Positions 40,770 to 49,582 of a stretch of DNA of 64,000 bases are shown piece after piece; within the stretch, counting starts at the first letter, position 1; the number at the start of each line of letters is the position of its first letter. The notes beneath the pieces were generated by a model. The model saw only the letters and a list, made by a program, of their open reading frames with translations, ran no database searches and had not been told where the DNA came from. The DNA lies in the NCBI RefSeq assembly GCF_029968015.1, contig NZ_JASCIS010000006.1, forward strand, positions 186,001 to 250,000, written 5' to 3'. Both the position numbers and the translations under genes were made by a program. Source of the stretch: Streptomyces luteolus (lineage in GTDB: Bacteria > Actinomycetota > Actinomycetes > Streptomycetales > Streptomycetaceae).

Positions 40770-41960
40770 TTAGCGGTGGCGGGCGGTCGTGCTGGCGCGA
40801 GGCGGCGGCGTGGGCGGTGTGGTGTCCACGGCCGGGCGGGGGCGGACGCGTAGCACGGGAGTGCGGTGCGGGGGGAGGACGGCGACGGTCGCGCCGAGAT
40901 CTTCGGCCGCCTCCTCGACTTCGCGGGTGAGGAACTCGATCTGCCGGCCCAGCGCTGAGAGGCGGGCGGCGATCTGACGGCCCTGCACGGTCTCCAGAGC
41001 GCTGGCGAACTGGCCGCTCGTATCCAAGAGTTCCTGCAGGCGGACCATCGGGCCGGCGTCGTAGCCGCGCTGGACGGCACCGAGGAGAGCATTCGATGCG
41101 TCACCGGCACTGTGGCCTTCGACGACGTCACGGATGAGGTCCTGCAAGGACAACTCCGGTGCCGGTGCAGGGCGGTTGAACCGGGAAATGTCCGCGCGCA
41201 GTACGCCGGGCGGGACCGGAGCGGGCAGCGCCTTCCCCGCCCCGTACTCGTGGGCGAAGTGCCCGATCACGTGCCAGGCAGGGCCCCCCGGATCGCCGCG
41301 TAGCGCGACCACCGTCGAGTCGTCGTCCTCGACCAGGTAAGCGAGGGTGATCGGCTGCCCGTCGGCGGCGTACCACGACTCGGTCAGCTCCAGCGCGCCG
41401 CGCTGCCGTGCGGCCTGGGCCCTCTCGGTCCACAGCTGCTGTTCCTCGTCGGTCAGCGGAGCCGTGTCGCACTGGCCGACGCGCTGGTCGGCGAGGTTGC
41501 TGGCGATGGAATTGTGGTCCGCCCAAGCGGTGAGGTACGGCCACAGGGCCGCGTGCTGAGCGCGTTCGGCCTGGGAACCGGGGGCGGCCGGTCGGTCGAG
41601 GGCCCGGCGGATCTCGGCGGCAGAGGCAGCTAGACCGTCTAGGACAGCCCGCCACCCGGCCAAGTGCCGGGCAGGCGGAAGCTCGTCGAGTACGAGGCGG
41701 GCGGCATCGAGGAGAGCCTCGGCATGCGGGGCGAGGTGGGTGGCGTACGCCTCGACCGCCGCCTTGTCCCGGTGGGCTCGTGCGGCTGCCGCAGCGTCAG
41801 CGTGGACGGTACGGCCGTAGCGGTCGCGTGTCATGTCGAGCGCGGCCTCGGTCTCACAGGCGATGACCGCCATCCGCAAACAGAAGTCACGTGCCCCGTC
41901 GGCCGGTTCGGGAACTGTCGGCAGGGGGCCGTCGGGAGCTGGACTGCTCGCGGGTGTCAT
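40770..41960 (-). CDS. Large helical hypothetical protein
   Basis: 396 residues, mostly helical. The N-terminal region (FCLRMAVIACETEAALDMTR, AYATHLAPHAEALLDAARLV) and a middle alpha/beta part (ITLAYLVEDDDSTVVALRGD) are followed by LIRDVVEGHSAGDASNALLG and LGRQIEFLTREVEEAAEDLG. The C-terminal half resembles the cluster's helical module. It overlaps the next gene upstream by 4 bases. No membrane segment. Unknown function. Confidence 0.65.
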   Translation of the reverse strand: MTPASSPAPDGPLPTVPEPADGARDFCLRMAVIACETEAALDMTRDRYGRTVHADAAAAARAHRDKAAVEAYATHLAPHAEALLDAARLVLDELPPARHLAGWRAVLDGLAASAAEIRRALDRPAAPGSQAERAQHAALWPYLTAWADHNSIASNLADQRVGQCDTAPLTDEEQQLWTERAQAARQRGALELTESWYAADGQPITLAYLVEDDDSTVVALRGDPGGPAWHVIGHFAHEYGAGKALPAPVPPGVLRADISRFNRPAPAPELSLQDLIRDVVEGHSAGDASNALLGAVQRGYDAGPMVRLQELLDTSGQFASALETVQGRQIAARLSALGRQIEFLTREVEEAAEDLGATVAVLPPHRTPVLRVRPRPAVDTTPPTPPPRASTTARHR

Positions 41961-42602
41961 CGGGACCGCCCGCCGGTCGCGGCAGTCACATGGGCGGTCG
42001 GAGCGTACGCGGGCTTCGGGGGGATCGGCCGGACCGCTGGCGGGGAGGTGGTGGGCTGTGCGGAGCGCTGCGTCGTGCGGCCGGTGGCGGCCTTGGCGAG
42101 ACGGCTGCGCCGCTCCTGAAGTCCGTCGGGCCGGAAGGGGTGTATCGGGCTGGCCGGGAAGGACGGGTCGAGGCGGATGTCAGCCTGCACGGTGTAGCCC
42201 TGTCCGCGCAGGTCGCGGACGGCCTGGCGGGTCCGGCGGAGCCCGCCCTGGTCGGGGTGGGTGAGCCGGTACAGGCCCGGGGCGTCGGGGACGGGCTCGA
42301 ACTGCAGGCGGACGAGGTACCAGTCGGCGAGGTGGGCGGAGATGTTCACGGTGGCGGCGGCGACGAAGCCGTAGTCGGGATGGGCGCCGAAGCGGAAGTG
42401 GCCAGGCAGGGGCGAAGCCTTTCTGCGAGCTGTCAGCGGTGAGCAGCGGCGGAGCGGGCGCGGGCGGTGGCGCGGGGCGGGAGGTGAGCATGCGTGGGCT
42501 GGGCGCGGTCAGAGCAGCCGGGCCGCCTGGTACGGACGCGCGGGCCTGGCGCTCGAAAGCTGCGCTGTGTGCGAGCCATGTTTCGATCTCGGGCAGGAGC
42601 AC
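41957..42602 (-). pseudogene. Frameshifted hypothetical gene
   Basis: The N-terminal part in one frame (LLPEIETWLAHSAAFERQAR and SQKGFAPAW) and the C-terminal part in the next (SPLPGHFRFGAHPDYGFVAA, VNISAHLADWYLVRLQFEPV) read as a single protein if a one-base shift is made near 42420. The apparent GTG start at 42349 is then internal. The joint lies in a run rich in C, so sequencing error is possible. The C-terminal frame overlaps the next gene by 4 bases and keeps a PGLYRLTHPDQGGLRRTRQA region. Function unknown. Confidence 0.6.
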
Positions 42603-42662
42603 GTGGCGGCTGCGCGCGGCGGAGCGGCGGTGTCACTGACGCGTGTCGGGGCGAGGGGGCAA

Positions 42663-43478
42663 CTACGAGGTGGAAGAGGCACGTTCAGCGTGCGGGAAGG
42701 CCGCGGCGCGCAGGCTGATGCCGAAGCGGTGTGCGAAGTCCCGGGCCCTGGCCTCGACGAGTTGGTCGTATGAGTCCTGTGCGGTCATCTGCCCGGGGTG
42801 TTTGCGGTACCGGTAGACCGGTACGGGCAGCACGATGCCCGGGGCGAGGCAGGTGACGGCGAGAGCGCAGTAGTCCTCGCCCTGGACGAGACCGCCCATG
42901 GGGGCCGCGCGCACCAGGTCGGTGCGGGCGAGGAGGGTGGTCGGGCCGAGCGGGATGGTGTCGGCCGGGTCCTTCCAGTAGCGCCACACGTCCCCGGCCT
43001 CGTGCCGGCCCGGCGGCGTCGGGGGCCGCCAGAGGGCCGTCGTCCCGTCGGGGTGGAGGTCCTGGCTGTATCCGGCGCACCAGCCCACCCCGGTTTCCTC
43101 CAGGGTGCGAAGACGCAGCGCCATGGCCCAGTCAGTGAACTCATCATCGTCGTCAGCCCAGTTGACGTACTCGGTTCGAACTTCGGTGAGCGCGAGGTTG
43201 CGGGCGCAGGCCGCGCCGACCGGGCGCGGCAGGGCGAGGGTGCGGACGCGCGGGTCGGCGGCGAGCGTGTCGGGAAGGCGGGCGGGGTCGGCGCCGTCGA
43301 GGGCGACGACGGCCTCCCACGGCACGCCCTGACGGCACAGACTGGCGTGCATGTCCGTAAGGAACGCGAGGCGGTCCGAGCGGAGTTGAGTGGCGATGAC
43401 CACGGTGATCTTCGGGCGCGAGTACGGGGGCAGGGGGTGCTCCGGGCGGGTCGGCGGTGGTGGTCTATCGGCGGGCAA
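42663..43478 (-). CDS. GT2-family glycosyltransferase
   Basis: 271 residues, cytoplasmic, with no membrane helix. A GT-A fold: ITVVIATQLRSDRLAFLTDM at the N-terminus, then GAACARNLALTEVRTEYVNW and the DxD metal motif in WADDDDEF (about 113), followed by GYSQDLHP and GGLVQGEDYCALAVTCLAPG. It should transfer a sugar from a nucleotide-sugar to an unknown acceptor. It overlaps the TGT-like gene by 14 bases, so the pair is co-expressed. Position within a conjugation cluster is unusual for a GT2 and suggests modification of a nucleic acid, surface or pilus component. Confidence 0.85.
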   Translation of the reverse strand: MPADRPPPPTRPEHPLPPYSRPKITVVIATQLRSDRLAFLTDMHASLCRQGVPWEAVVALDGADPARLPDTLAADPRVRTLALPRPVGAACARNLALTEVRTEYVNWADDDDEFTDWAMALRLRTLEETGVGWCAGYSQDLHPDGTTALWRPPTPPGRHEAGDVWRYWKDPADTIPLGPTTLLARTDLVRAAPMGGLVQGEDYCALAVTCLAPGIVLPVPVYRYRKHPGQMTAQDSYDQLVEARARDFAHRFGISLRAAAFPHAERASSTS

Positions 43479-44450
43479 TGTTGTGGGCGCCGGCTCCGGC
43501 GCAGGTGTGGGGGTGGTGGAGGACAGACGTGGGGGCGGCGGGGCAATGGTCGGGGCACGTGAATCCGGGTGTCACGAGGCCGGCGCTGCCGGAATACGCA
43601 GCGTCGGAGAGTGGCAGCTCGTCGGCCGCGTTGTGAAATGCCCTCGGCCGGCGAATGCAGCCGACGCGTGGCCGGCGGGTTCGGGTACCTGGACGCCGTC
43701 CAGCGGCCGGGACAGCAGGAGCTGGTGTCCCCGCGAGCGGGGAGAGACCGCGCGCTTGATGGAGCCGCTTGATCTGAGGGTTCACTGTGTCGGAGGGCTT
43801 CGTGCGGAAGGCTGGTTCTTGGCGCTGCTTCGGAAGCGCCGCCTGGCTGCCGGCCGCCGAGAAGAGGGAGGGGGAGCCGTCGATCTCGTCGAGCCATTTC
43901 AGGAGCTTGAGCAGGTTCTTGTCGGGCCCGTAGGCGAGGTAAGTGCCATCGGTGCTGTCCCAGCCGAACCACTCGGCGACGCGTAGACGAGACCGGGAGT
44001 TGACGCGGCCCAAGTGGGCGCCCTTGCCGCGAGCCTTCGCCTCGCGGGCCAGTCGCTCGGACACCGGGCCGAGTTTCCACTCGGTCGATCCGGCGAGGAA
44101 GTGGACGTCGAGGCTCTCCCAGGGCAGCAGTCCCGGTTCATCGCAGCCGTCCTGTGCCGCGTAGGCCGCGGGGACGCCTAGTTCTCGAATGCGGGCCGAC
44201 CAGGGCAGGGACTCGGTGAGGGCGCCAGCGGCGTCGAACGGCTGGTCCGGGCGAGGGCCCACAGACAGCGATCCGGCCCGTACCTCTCGATGGTCCGGGA
44301 CAGCCAGGCGAACCACGCCTCGGCGCCGGGCCAATAGCGGCCCTTGCCGTCGCTCCCGAACTTGGAGTTGTCGCACTCATACAGTGCCCCGTCGTGGATG
44401 CGGCTGCCTTGTGCCGGGGTGGTCATGCGGCCGATGCGCCCAGTGCTCAT
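43465..44450 (-). pseudogene. TGT-like (DpdA-type) protein, frameshifted
   Basis: The N-terminus reads YECDNSKFGSDGKGRYWPG and TIERYGPDRCLWALA in one frame (start about 44450). After a one-base loss in the CCC run near 44255 it continues in another frame as PDQPFDAAGALTESLPW. Next come AAQDG, DVHFLAGSTEWKLGP, HLGRVNSRSRLR and DSTDGTYLAYGPDKNL. The order of these motifs parallels tRNA-guanine transglycosylase barrels (GGLxVGE, YLMGVG, DxxDC). I associate such short forms with phage and plasmid DpdA-like proteins, which insert modified purines into DNA. The Pro/Arg-rich C-terminus is divergent. Family assignment is inferred. Confidence 0.5.
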
Positions 44451-44562
44451 CGCGGCCCGTATCGCAGGTCCCGAGGGAGTGGCGAGGTAGCGCAGTGTCC
44501 ACCTCCCCGGCGGTCACGCACACCGTCACCTTGGCACCCCGCAGCCGCGTGGCGCGCATGGA

Positions 44563-45348
44563 TCAGTCCGTCGGTGCTTCGACGACCTTGCCGCTGGGAG
44601 CCTTGGCGCCGACCGGCTTGCCGAAGTCGCTGTATGCCAAGGTCGGGACGGCCTTCGAGGTGCTGGCCTGCTTGAGCAGGCGCGGCTCCCCGGTGGTGGC
44701 GACGTAGTACGTAACGCGCGCGCCGTTCCCGCCGTCGAGGATGACGGGGATGGCGGGCTGTCCGTTCATCTCGGTCGCCGCTCCCTTGGTCAGCTTCACG
44801 GAAGCGGTGTCGGGCGTGCGGAACTGCTCGGTGTGGCAGTAGCTCGCCAAGCCCTTGAGCAGGCCGTGGCTGGACGGTCCGTGCAGCCACGTTCCGGCCG
44901 GCAGGGAAGCGCCGGGGCCGGCCATGCGCTCGACGGACTTTGCGAGTTGGGCGTCGAGCTTGGCCCAGACATCGTTGCCCTTGACGATGATCTCGTACGA
45001 CCCGAGGCCGGTCTTGGACACGGTGCCGGCGCACTCGGTTGCCGAGAGCGCGAGGCGGGCCTTGGTGTCCGGCTGGGTGCGGGTCTCGACGAACGATCCT
45101 GCCTCCGCGTTGGCCTGGTGCGCGGCGTTGTAGATCGCAGCGGCCGAGCGCTTCTCCACACCGTTCGGCTTCGACCCTGCTTCTGTGGGCGAACTGGACT
45201 TGGAGGTAGGGGACTTGGAGGCGGTGTCGCTGTCAGCGCTGTTGCAGGCGGCCAGACCGAGGGCTGCCACACCGGCGATTGCGACGGCCGCCGTGCGGGT
45301 GGCAAGGGAGCCTCGGGAAACGGGGGTTCGGACGGTGGAACGGAACAA
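44563..45348 (-). CDS. Exported lipoprotein
   Basis: 261 residues with a lipoprotein signal: basic start (FRSTVRTPVSRGSLATR), hydrophobic core and lipobox LAAC-N (Cys at about residue 35). After a Ser/Thr linker the mature domain has GSFVETRTQPDTKARLALSA, GSYEIIVKGNDVWAKLDAQL, GTWLHGPSS and ARVTYYVATTGEPRLLKQA, a beta-rich lipoprotein fold with two cysteines. The domain resembles LppX/LprG-like or DUF-type mobility-cluster lipoproteins. Anchored outside the membrane, it may aid mating-pair surface contact. GGAGGTCTCC precedes the start. Confidence 0.8.
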   Translation of the reverse strand: MFRSTVRTPVSRGSLATRTAAVAIAGVAALGLAACNSADSDTASKSPTSKSSSPTEAGSKPNGVEKRSAAAIYNAAHQANAEAGSFVETRTQPDTKARLALSATECAGTVSKTGLGSYEIIVKGNDVWAKLDAQLAKSVERMAGPGASLPAGTWLHGPSSHGLLKGLASYCHTEQFRTPDTASVKLTKGAATEMNGQPAIPVILDGGNGARVTYYVATTGEPRLLKQASTSKAVPTLAYSDFGKPVGAKAPSGKVVEAPTD

Positions 45349-45485
45349 GGAGGTCTCCTTGGAGGACGGGTGCTGGGGAGGGGAGCGGTGGTGAGATGGC
45401 GTGCCCGCGGTGGTGCAGGCGGGAGCGTCGCGGGTGTCGCGGGTGAGGCGTGGTGCAGGTTCACGCCGATGCCCGGTGGGCTGCG

Positions 45486-46430
45486 TCAGCGCGTATGCCG
45501 CGGCGGAGCTGACGGGAGGACGGGCGGCGGAAGGGACGGTGTACGGGCCGAGGCGGAGGGCAGCCGCGGCGTGGGAGTGAGGGCCCGCATCCGGTCCTCG
45601 GCCACGTGCAGGACCTCTCCGAGGTTGCGGATCTCGGCGGCGGCGTCGGCAAGGTAGTAGGACAGGTCGAAGCCGTCGTCCTCCTCGGCTTCCTTGGCCT
45701 TCTCGCCGGCTGCTTCGAAGAACTCTCCGAGCTGGGCCAGCAGGCCGTCGCAGGGTTCCAGGATCTGATGCAGCAGGGCAGCGGCATCCGCATGCGACTC
45801 GGTTCCGTTGAGTCGGTCTGTCAGATCGCGCAGCGCGTCACCGTAGACGTGGACGGGGCCACGGTCTGATGTGTCGGAGGCGTCCCGGGCCGGTGTCGGG
45901 GGCGTGGGTTGGGCTGAATGCACGTGGGGACTTTCGTAGGGCAGGACGGGGGGCGGTAGCAGTCCGAGCTGGGTGAGACGGTGGTTGATCGCCTCGATCA
46001 GGGGCTGGGCGCTTCCGCCGTGGAGGGCTTCCCGCCGCTGGCGAGCGCCGGGGTCGTTGGAGGGGGTCGAGTCGTAGATCACCTCGAACAGCTCATGCTG
46101 GTCGGAGTGTTGACGGGTAGCGATCCATCCCTCCGGGTCTCCTGGTAGACGATGGGAAGGAGGCTCCTGCGGCGGGGAGATGATCAGATAGCTGTCGTCG
46201 GGGAGCGATACGTGCACCACGTACGCGCTCAGACCGAACTCGATGTCGCACTCCAGCCCGCGTTGCCGCAGAGGCGTGGTGATGTGCGAGTGGCGGCGCC
46301 ACAGTTCCTGCCACCACACGGTGTTCACGTTGCCGTGGTCGGGGAGGGACGCGATCGGGCTAGCGCCGACACGCACCTGGCGGGCGTCCCCGTCGAAGAG
46401 GACCGGGGTGTCCTCGCCGTCAACGGCCAC
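45486..46430 (-). CDS. Hypothetical protein with helical module
   Basis: 314 residues from a GTG. The N-terminal part (ASPIASLPDHGNVNTVWWQE, LECDIEFGLSAYVVHVSLPD, SYLIISPPQEP) is an alpha/beta domain. The C-terminal part has YGDALRDLTDRLNG, LLHQILEPCDGLLAQLGEFF and YYLADAAAEIRNLGEVLHVA, one copy of the recurring helical module with the LEP-x-x-GLL core. It overlaps the short upstream gene by 11 bases. Function unknown. Confidence 0.68.
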   Translation of the reverse strand: MAVDGEDTPVLFDGDARQVRVGASPIASLPDHGNVNTVWWQELWRRHSHITTPLRQRGLECDIEFGLSAYVVHVSLPDDSYLIISPPQEPPSHRLPGDPEGWIATRQHSDQHELFEVIYDSTPSNDPGARQRREALHGGSAQPLIEAINHRLTQLGLLPPPVLPYESPHVHSAQPTPPTPARDASDTSDRGPVHVYGDALRDLTDRLNGTESHADAAALLHQILEPCDGLLAQLGEFFEAAGEKAKEAEEDDGFDLSYYLADAAAEIRNLGEVLHVAEDRMRALTPTPRLPSASARTPSLPPPVLPSAPPRHTR

Positions 46431-46671
46431 GGCGGCTCCCGCGCGCAGAGGGGCGCAGAGGAAGCGGCGGGATCTGACGTCCCGAAAGGGGCTCTTGCAG
46501 CGGGCGGACAGGAGAGGTGAAGACGAATTCGTACTCCTCGTATGCGTCGATCAGACTGCGTTCCATTTGGGCTTCGCGATTTGCGACCTGGGCCATCAGG
46601 TCGTCGTGATCGGCTTGGCACTGCTTGTAGTCGGCCCATTCGGCATTGGTGAGATGCGGGGGACGGGGCAT
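46420..46671 (-). CDS. Small hypothetical protein
   Basis: 83 residues. Helical N-terminus (TNAEWADYKQCQADHDDLMA, QVANREAQMERSLIDAYEEY) and a basic Pro/Arg-rich C-terminus. It overlaps the next gene downstream and is probably co-translated. No family recognised. Confidence 0.6.
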   Translation of the reverse strand: MPRPPHLTNAEWADYKQCQADHDDLMAQVANREAQMERSLIDAYEEYEFVFTSPVRPLQEPLSGRQIPPLPLRPSARGSRRGR

Positions 46672-46750
46672 CGGCGTTCCTTTGCGGAGGCGGCGGCATG
46701 TGGGGGCCAGTCGGGTTATGGGGCCCGGCCGACAGGGGGTGGCTGGGGTG

Positions 46751-47295
46751 TCATCGCAGCGAGTGGCGACCGGGCGAAGGTGGCTGCGGCACCGAGGGCG
46801 TGGGCGGCGCGGCGCTCCGGCTGCTGAGAGAGGTCTGTGCGGCGCTGTCCCGCATGCACCCCGCGGCCTCGCTTAGAGCACTCCGGGCAGCATCGAGGTG
46901 GCCGAGCAGAATGGACAGTTCGCCAGGTGGTGCGGGGACCCGCGTGCCCCTGACGGGCTGCACAACCTGCTGGTGGAGGCTGCCGAGCCGGTCTGTGAGG
47001 TTCCCGAGCTGGGTGAGTGCACTGCCCAACGGAGGTGCGCCCTTGGCCAGAAGGGCGGTGCCATGCCGCTCCGTGGGCCCGTGGGCTGCCCGATCGTAGA
47101 TCTCGTGCTGGTAGCTGGTCGCGAGTTCCTCGCCGATCTCCGTCATGAGGCCGGAGACGCCACTGATCACGGAGACCAAGGCCGGCGTGATGTCCGCGCG
47201 CTTGCGCAGGGACCCGGCGCGCGGCAGGTCCTCTCGGATCCCGTCGATGCACTTGGCCAGACGGCGGAACTATTCGGGGTGGGTGATGTCAGCCA
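46751..47295 (-). CDS. Helical protein interrupted by in-frame TAG
   Basis: Read from the ATG at 47295, the product begins MADITHPE, then a TAG at codon 9 (47269-47271 region), then FRRLAKCIDGIREDLPRAGS, LVSVISGVSGLMTEIGEELA and ALTQLGNLTDRLGSLHQQVV in the same frame. The remaining 172 codons are open and match the cluster's helical module. Either the gene is inactivated by one substitution, translation restarts at an internal codon (TTG at 47179 is the next candidate), or the base is a sequencing error. Pro/Arg tail at the C-terminus. Confidence 0.6.
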
Positions 47296-47430
47296 TGGAT
47301 GACCCTGATCGGTGTGGTCGTGGGTTCGGTCGTGGTGGGGTGCGTGCCGCGCGCCGGCTCGCGAATGACGGGCGTGTCCTGCGTCTGTGTGTGGCCTTGG
47401 TCTGCATGGCGCCACAGGCACCTTCAGCCG

Positions 47431-47862
47431 TCACCGTGCAAGGGGCCGGTTCTGGTTGACGTCGCGTTCCCCGGGGCCCGCGAGGTCCGTGGTGTGCTCG
47501 GCGACGAGATGCAACAGCGCCACGGCACCGACGAGGAGGAGGGGCGCGGCAGCGGACAGGCATAGGGCTGCCGGGCCTTGCGGGACCCCGAGGTCGCTGG
47601 ACATGAGGACCGTGACGGCGCGTACACCGGTCACGAGGGCCAACAATCCCCAGAAGCCCCCTTGGAATGGGATTGAGTCCAGCCCGATGATGGCCGCGAA
47701 TGTCAGGGCGATCAGCCCGTCGACAGCCGCGAGGAACAGCAGGGAGACAAGCGGGGGCGGTACGTGATCATCGAGCTTGGGCAGAAAATCGAAGGCGGCC
47801 AGGAATCCGAGCGCGATTAGCCCGGCTGTCTTGGCGTACGCCCAGCAGGGGATTTGATACAC
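47431..47862 (-). CDS. Four-helix membrane protein
   Basis: 143 residues. Four membrane helices: GLIALGFLAAFDFLPKL, LVSLLFLAAVDGLIALTFAA, GFWGLLALVTGVRAVTVLM and ALCLSAAAPLLLVGAVALLH. Short loops; no catalytic motif. DUF2637-like topology without clear sequence similarity. It lies upstream of the helical genes in the same direction and 160 bp after the VirB4 gene, and may contribute to the envelope part of the channel. Confidence 0.7.
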   Translation of the reverse strand: MYQIPCWAYAKTAGLIALGFLAAFDFLPKLDDHVPPPLVSLLFLAAVDGLIALTFAAIIGLDSIPFQGGFWGLLALVTGVRAVTVLMSSDLGVPQGPAALCLSAAAPLLLVGAVALLHLVAEHTTDLAGPGERDVNQNRPLAR

Positions 47863-48021
47863 GGGACTGGGCGACGTCGCGTCGTGGGGTACTGCTGTAG
47901 TAGGCAGGTGGTGTCTCCGAAAAGGGGTTTCGCCTGTGCGGCGTTAAGCCGGGTGGCCGAGAGCTTGACGTGCTGACCAGGGCTGGGGGCTCTGGCCGGC
48001 CAGCGTGGGCACGCGGGGCTT

Positions 48022-49536
48022 TCAGTGCATTCGGGCATCCGTGTCAAAGAGCGCCAATTCGTGTGAATGTAGTAGGTGTTGGACGATGAATGATCGTCCT
48101 GCGACCTTCCACAAGCCTCTGCCGCGGTTGAGGTGGGAGATCGCGTCGGCCTCGACCGAGGTCAGGCCCAACAGGGCTGCTGCCGCGTGGAGTTGGTCGG
48201 TCTCTTGGCGGTAGATGATGCGGGTGGAGCAGTCGGCGAGCAGACCTTCGGCGAGCGCCCGGCCGCGGGATCCGGCGTCGCCTGCGGTCAGCAGATCGCT
48301 GAGCCGGTGGATGACCATCAGGTTGGCGATACCCAGGCCACGGGACAGCTTCCACTGGGACTGCATCCTCGCCAGCAGGCCGGGGTGGCGCATCAGGCGC
48401 CATGCCTCGTCGTACACGATCCAGCGCCGGCCGCCGTTCGGGTCGGACAGTGCCGATTCCATCCACGCGGAGGCGCACGTCATCGCCAGCACCAACGCCG
48501 TGTCGTCGCCGGAACCGCCCAGCCGTGACAGGTCGATCGTCAGCATCGGCGAGTTGGGTTCGAAGGCCACGGTGCTCGGGGCGTCGAACATTCCGGCCAG
48601 ATCGCCGTGCACGAGGCGACGCATGGCATGGGCCAGGTCGCGGGAGGCGTCGCCGAGGCGGCCGGACATGACGCCTCCAGCCACGTCGAGTTCCTCGGGG
48701 TTGTTGAGGGTGGCGGCGATGTCGCCGAGCAGCGGGGTACGTCCGCTCGCGGCGGCGCGGGTGACGACGGCGTCCAGGGCGACGTCGAGGCCGGTGTGTT
48801 CCATCGGCAGCAGGTCCCGCCCGAGCACGGTGCGGGCCAGGGAGCCGAGCAGCAGCAGGCGGCGCTTGCGGATCTCGTTTGCCCAGTCGGCCTCGGAAAC
48901 GCTGTTGGGCTTGGGGGCGGCGTCCAGCGGGTTGAGCTTGCCGGGCAGCCCCGGCCCGAGAGCGATGGAGGTGCCGCCCAACGCCTGGGCGACGGGCGTC
49001 CATTCGCCCTTGGGGTCACACGGTACGTAGACGCGGTATCCGAAGGCGATCGACCGCAGCGCGAAGCTCTTGGCGAGCGCCGACTTGCCCTGACCGATCA
49101 CCCCGGCCAACAGAACGTTGGGGTTGGTGAAGCCCTCAACCTTTCCGTACAGGGCGAACGGGTCGAAGCAGAAGCTCGCTTCGGCGTGCACATCGCGGCC
49201 GACGTAGATGCCCTCGGCCCCCAGCCCGCCCTCGGCCAGGAACGGGTACGCCCCGGAAGCAGTGGCTGTGGTCATGCGGTGGGCGGGCAACTTGATCTTG
49301 TTGTTGCGGGAGGACGCGGGGCCGGGCTGACCTGCGGGCGGGTAGAGCGGCGCCGGCATCTGCTGATCCTCCACGTCGGCGCCGCTGGTGTGGGCTGCTG
49401 CTTCGGTGCGGGCCTTCGCAGCTGCCTCGGCGAGCTGCCGACGAGCGGTCTTGCGGGAGGCGCGATCGGTGCCGTGCGGGGTGAACAGAGGGCTGGCGCT
49501 GGCGCGGCGGGCGCGGCGCGCGGGCCGGTGGCTCAT
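48022..49536 (-). CDS. VirB4-like T4SS ATPase (C-terminal half)
   Basis: 504 residues. After a basic, disordered N-terminus (to about 90) comes a VirB4-type RecA domain: FTNPNVLLAGVIGQGKSALA with Walker A GVIGQGKS (about 143), YVPCDPKGEWTPVAQALGG, and Walker B RRWIVYDEAWRLM (about 385) plus RGLGIANLMVIHRLSDL. VirB4 ATPases energise pilus assembly and DNA transport. The N-terminal half normally present in VirB4 is absent here and corresponds to the separate SCO6880-type protein at 50676. The gene should act with that protein and the VirD4-like protein at 29634. Confidence 0.88.
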   Translation of the reverse strand: MSHRPARRARRASASPLFTPHGTDRASRKTARRQLAEAAAKARTEAAAHTSGADVEDQQMPAPLYPPAGQPGPASSRNNKIKLPAHRMTTATASGAYPFLAEGGLGAEGIYVGRDVHAEASFCFDPFALYGKVEGFTNPNVLLAGVIGQGKSALAKSFALRSIAFGYRVYVPCDPKGEWTPVAQALGGTSIALGPGLPGKLNPLDAAPKPNSVSEADWANEIRKRRLLLLGSLARTVLGRDLLPMEHTGLDVALDAVVTRAAASGRTPLLGDIAATLNNPEELDVAGGVMSGRLGDASRDLAHAMRRLVHGDLAGMFDAPSTVAFEPNSPMLTIDLSRLGGSGDDTALVLAMTCASAWMESALSDPNGGRRWIVYDEAWRLMRHPGLLARMQSQWKLSRGLGIANLMVIHRLSDLLTAGDAGSRGRALAEGLLADCSTRIIYRQETDQLHAAAALLGLTSVEADAISHLNRGRGLWKVAGRSFIVQHLLHSHELALFDTDARMH

Positions 49537-49582
49537 GACGGGGTGGCCTTCACGTGACGGAGTTCAGGGCGCGCTGCGGGGG

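Noticed and set aside
41957..42349. Treating the 130-codon frame as a complete gene
   Set aside because: Its apparent GTG is inside a longer conserved-looking sequence that continues upstream in a neighbouring frame.
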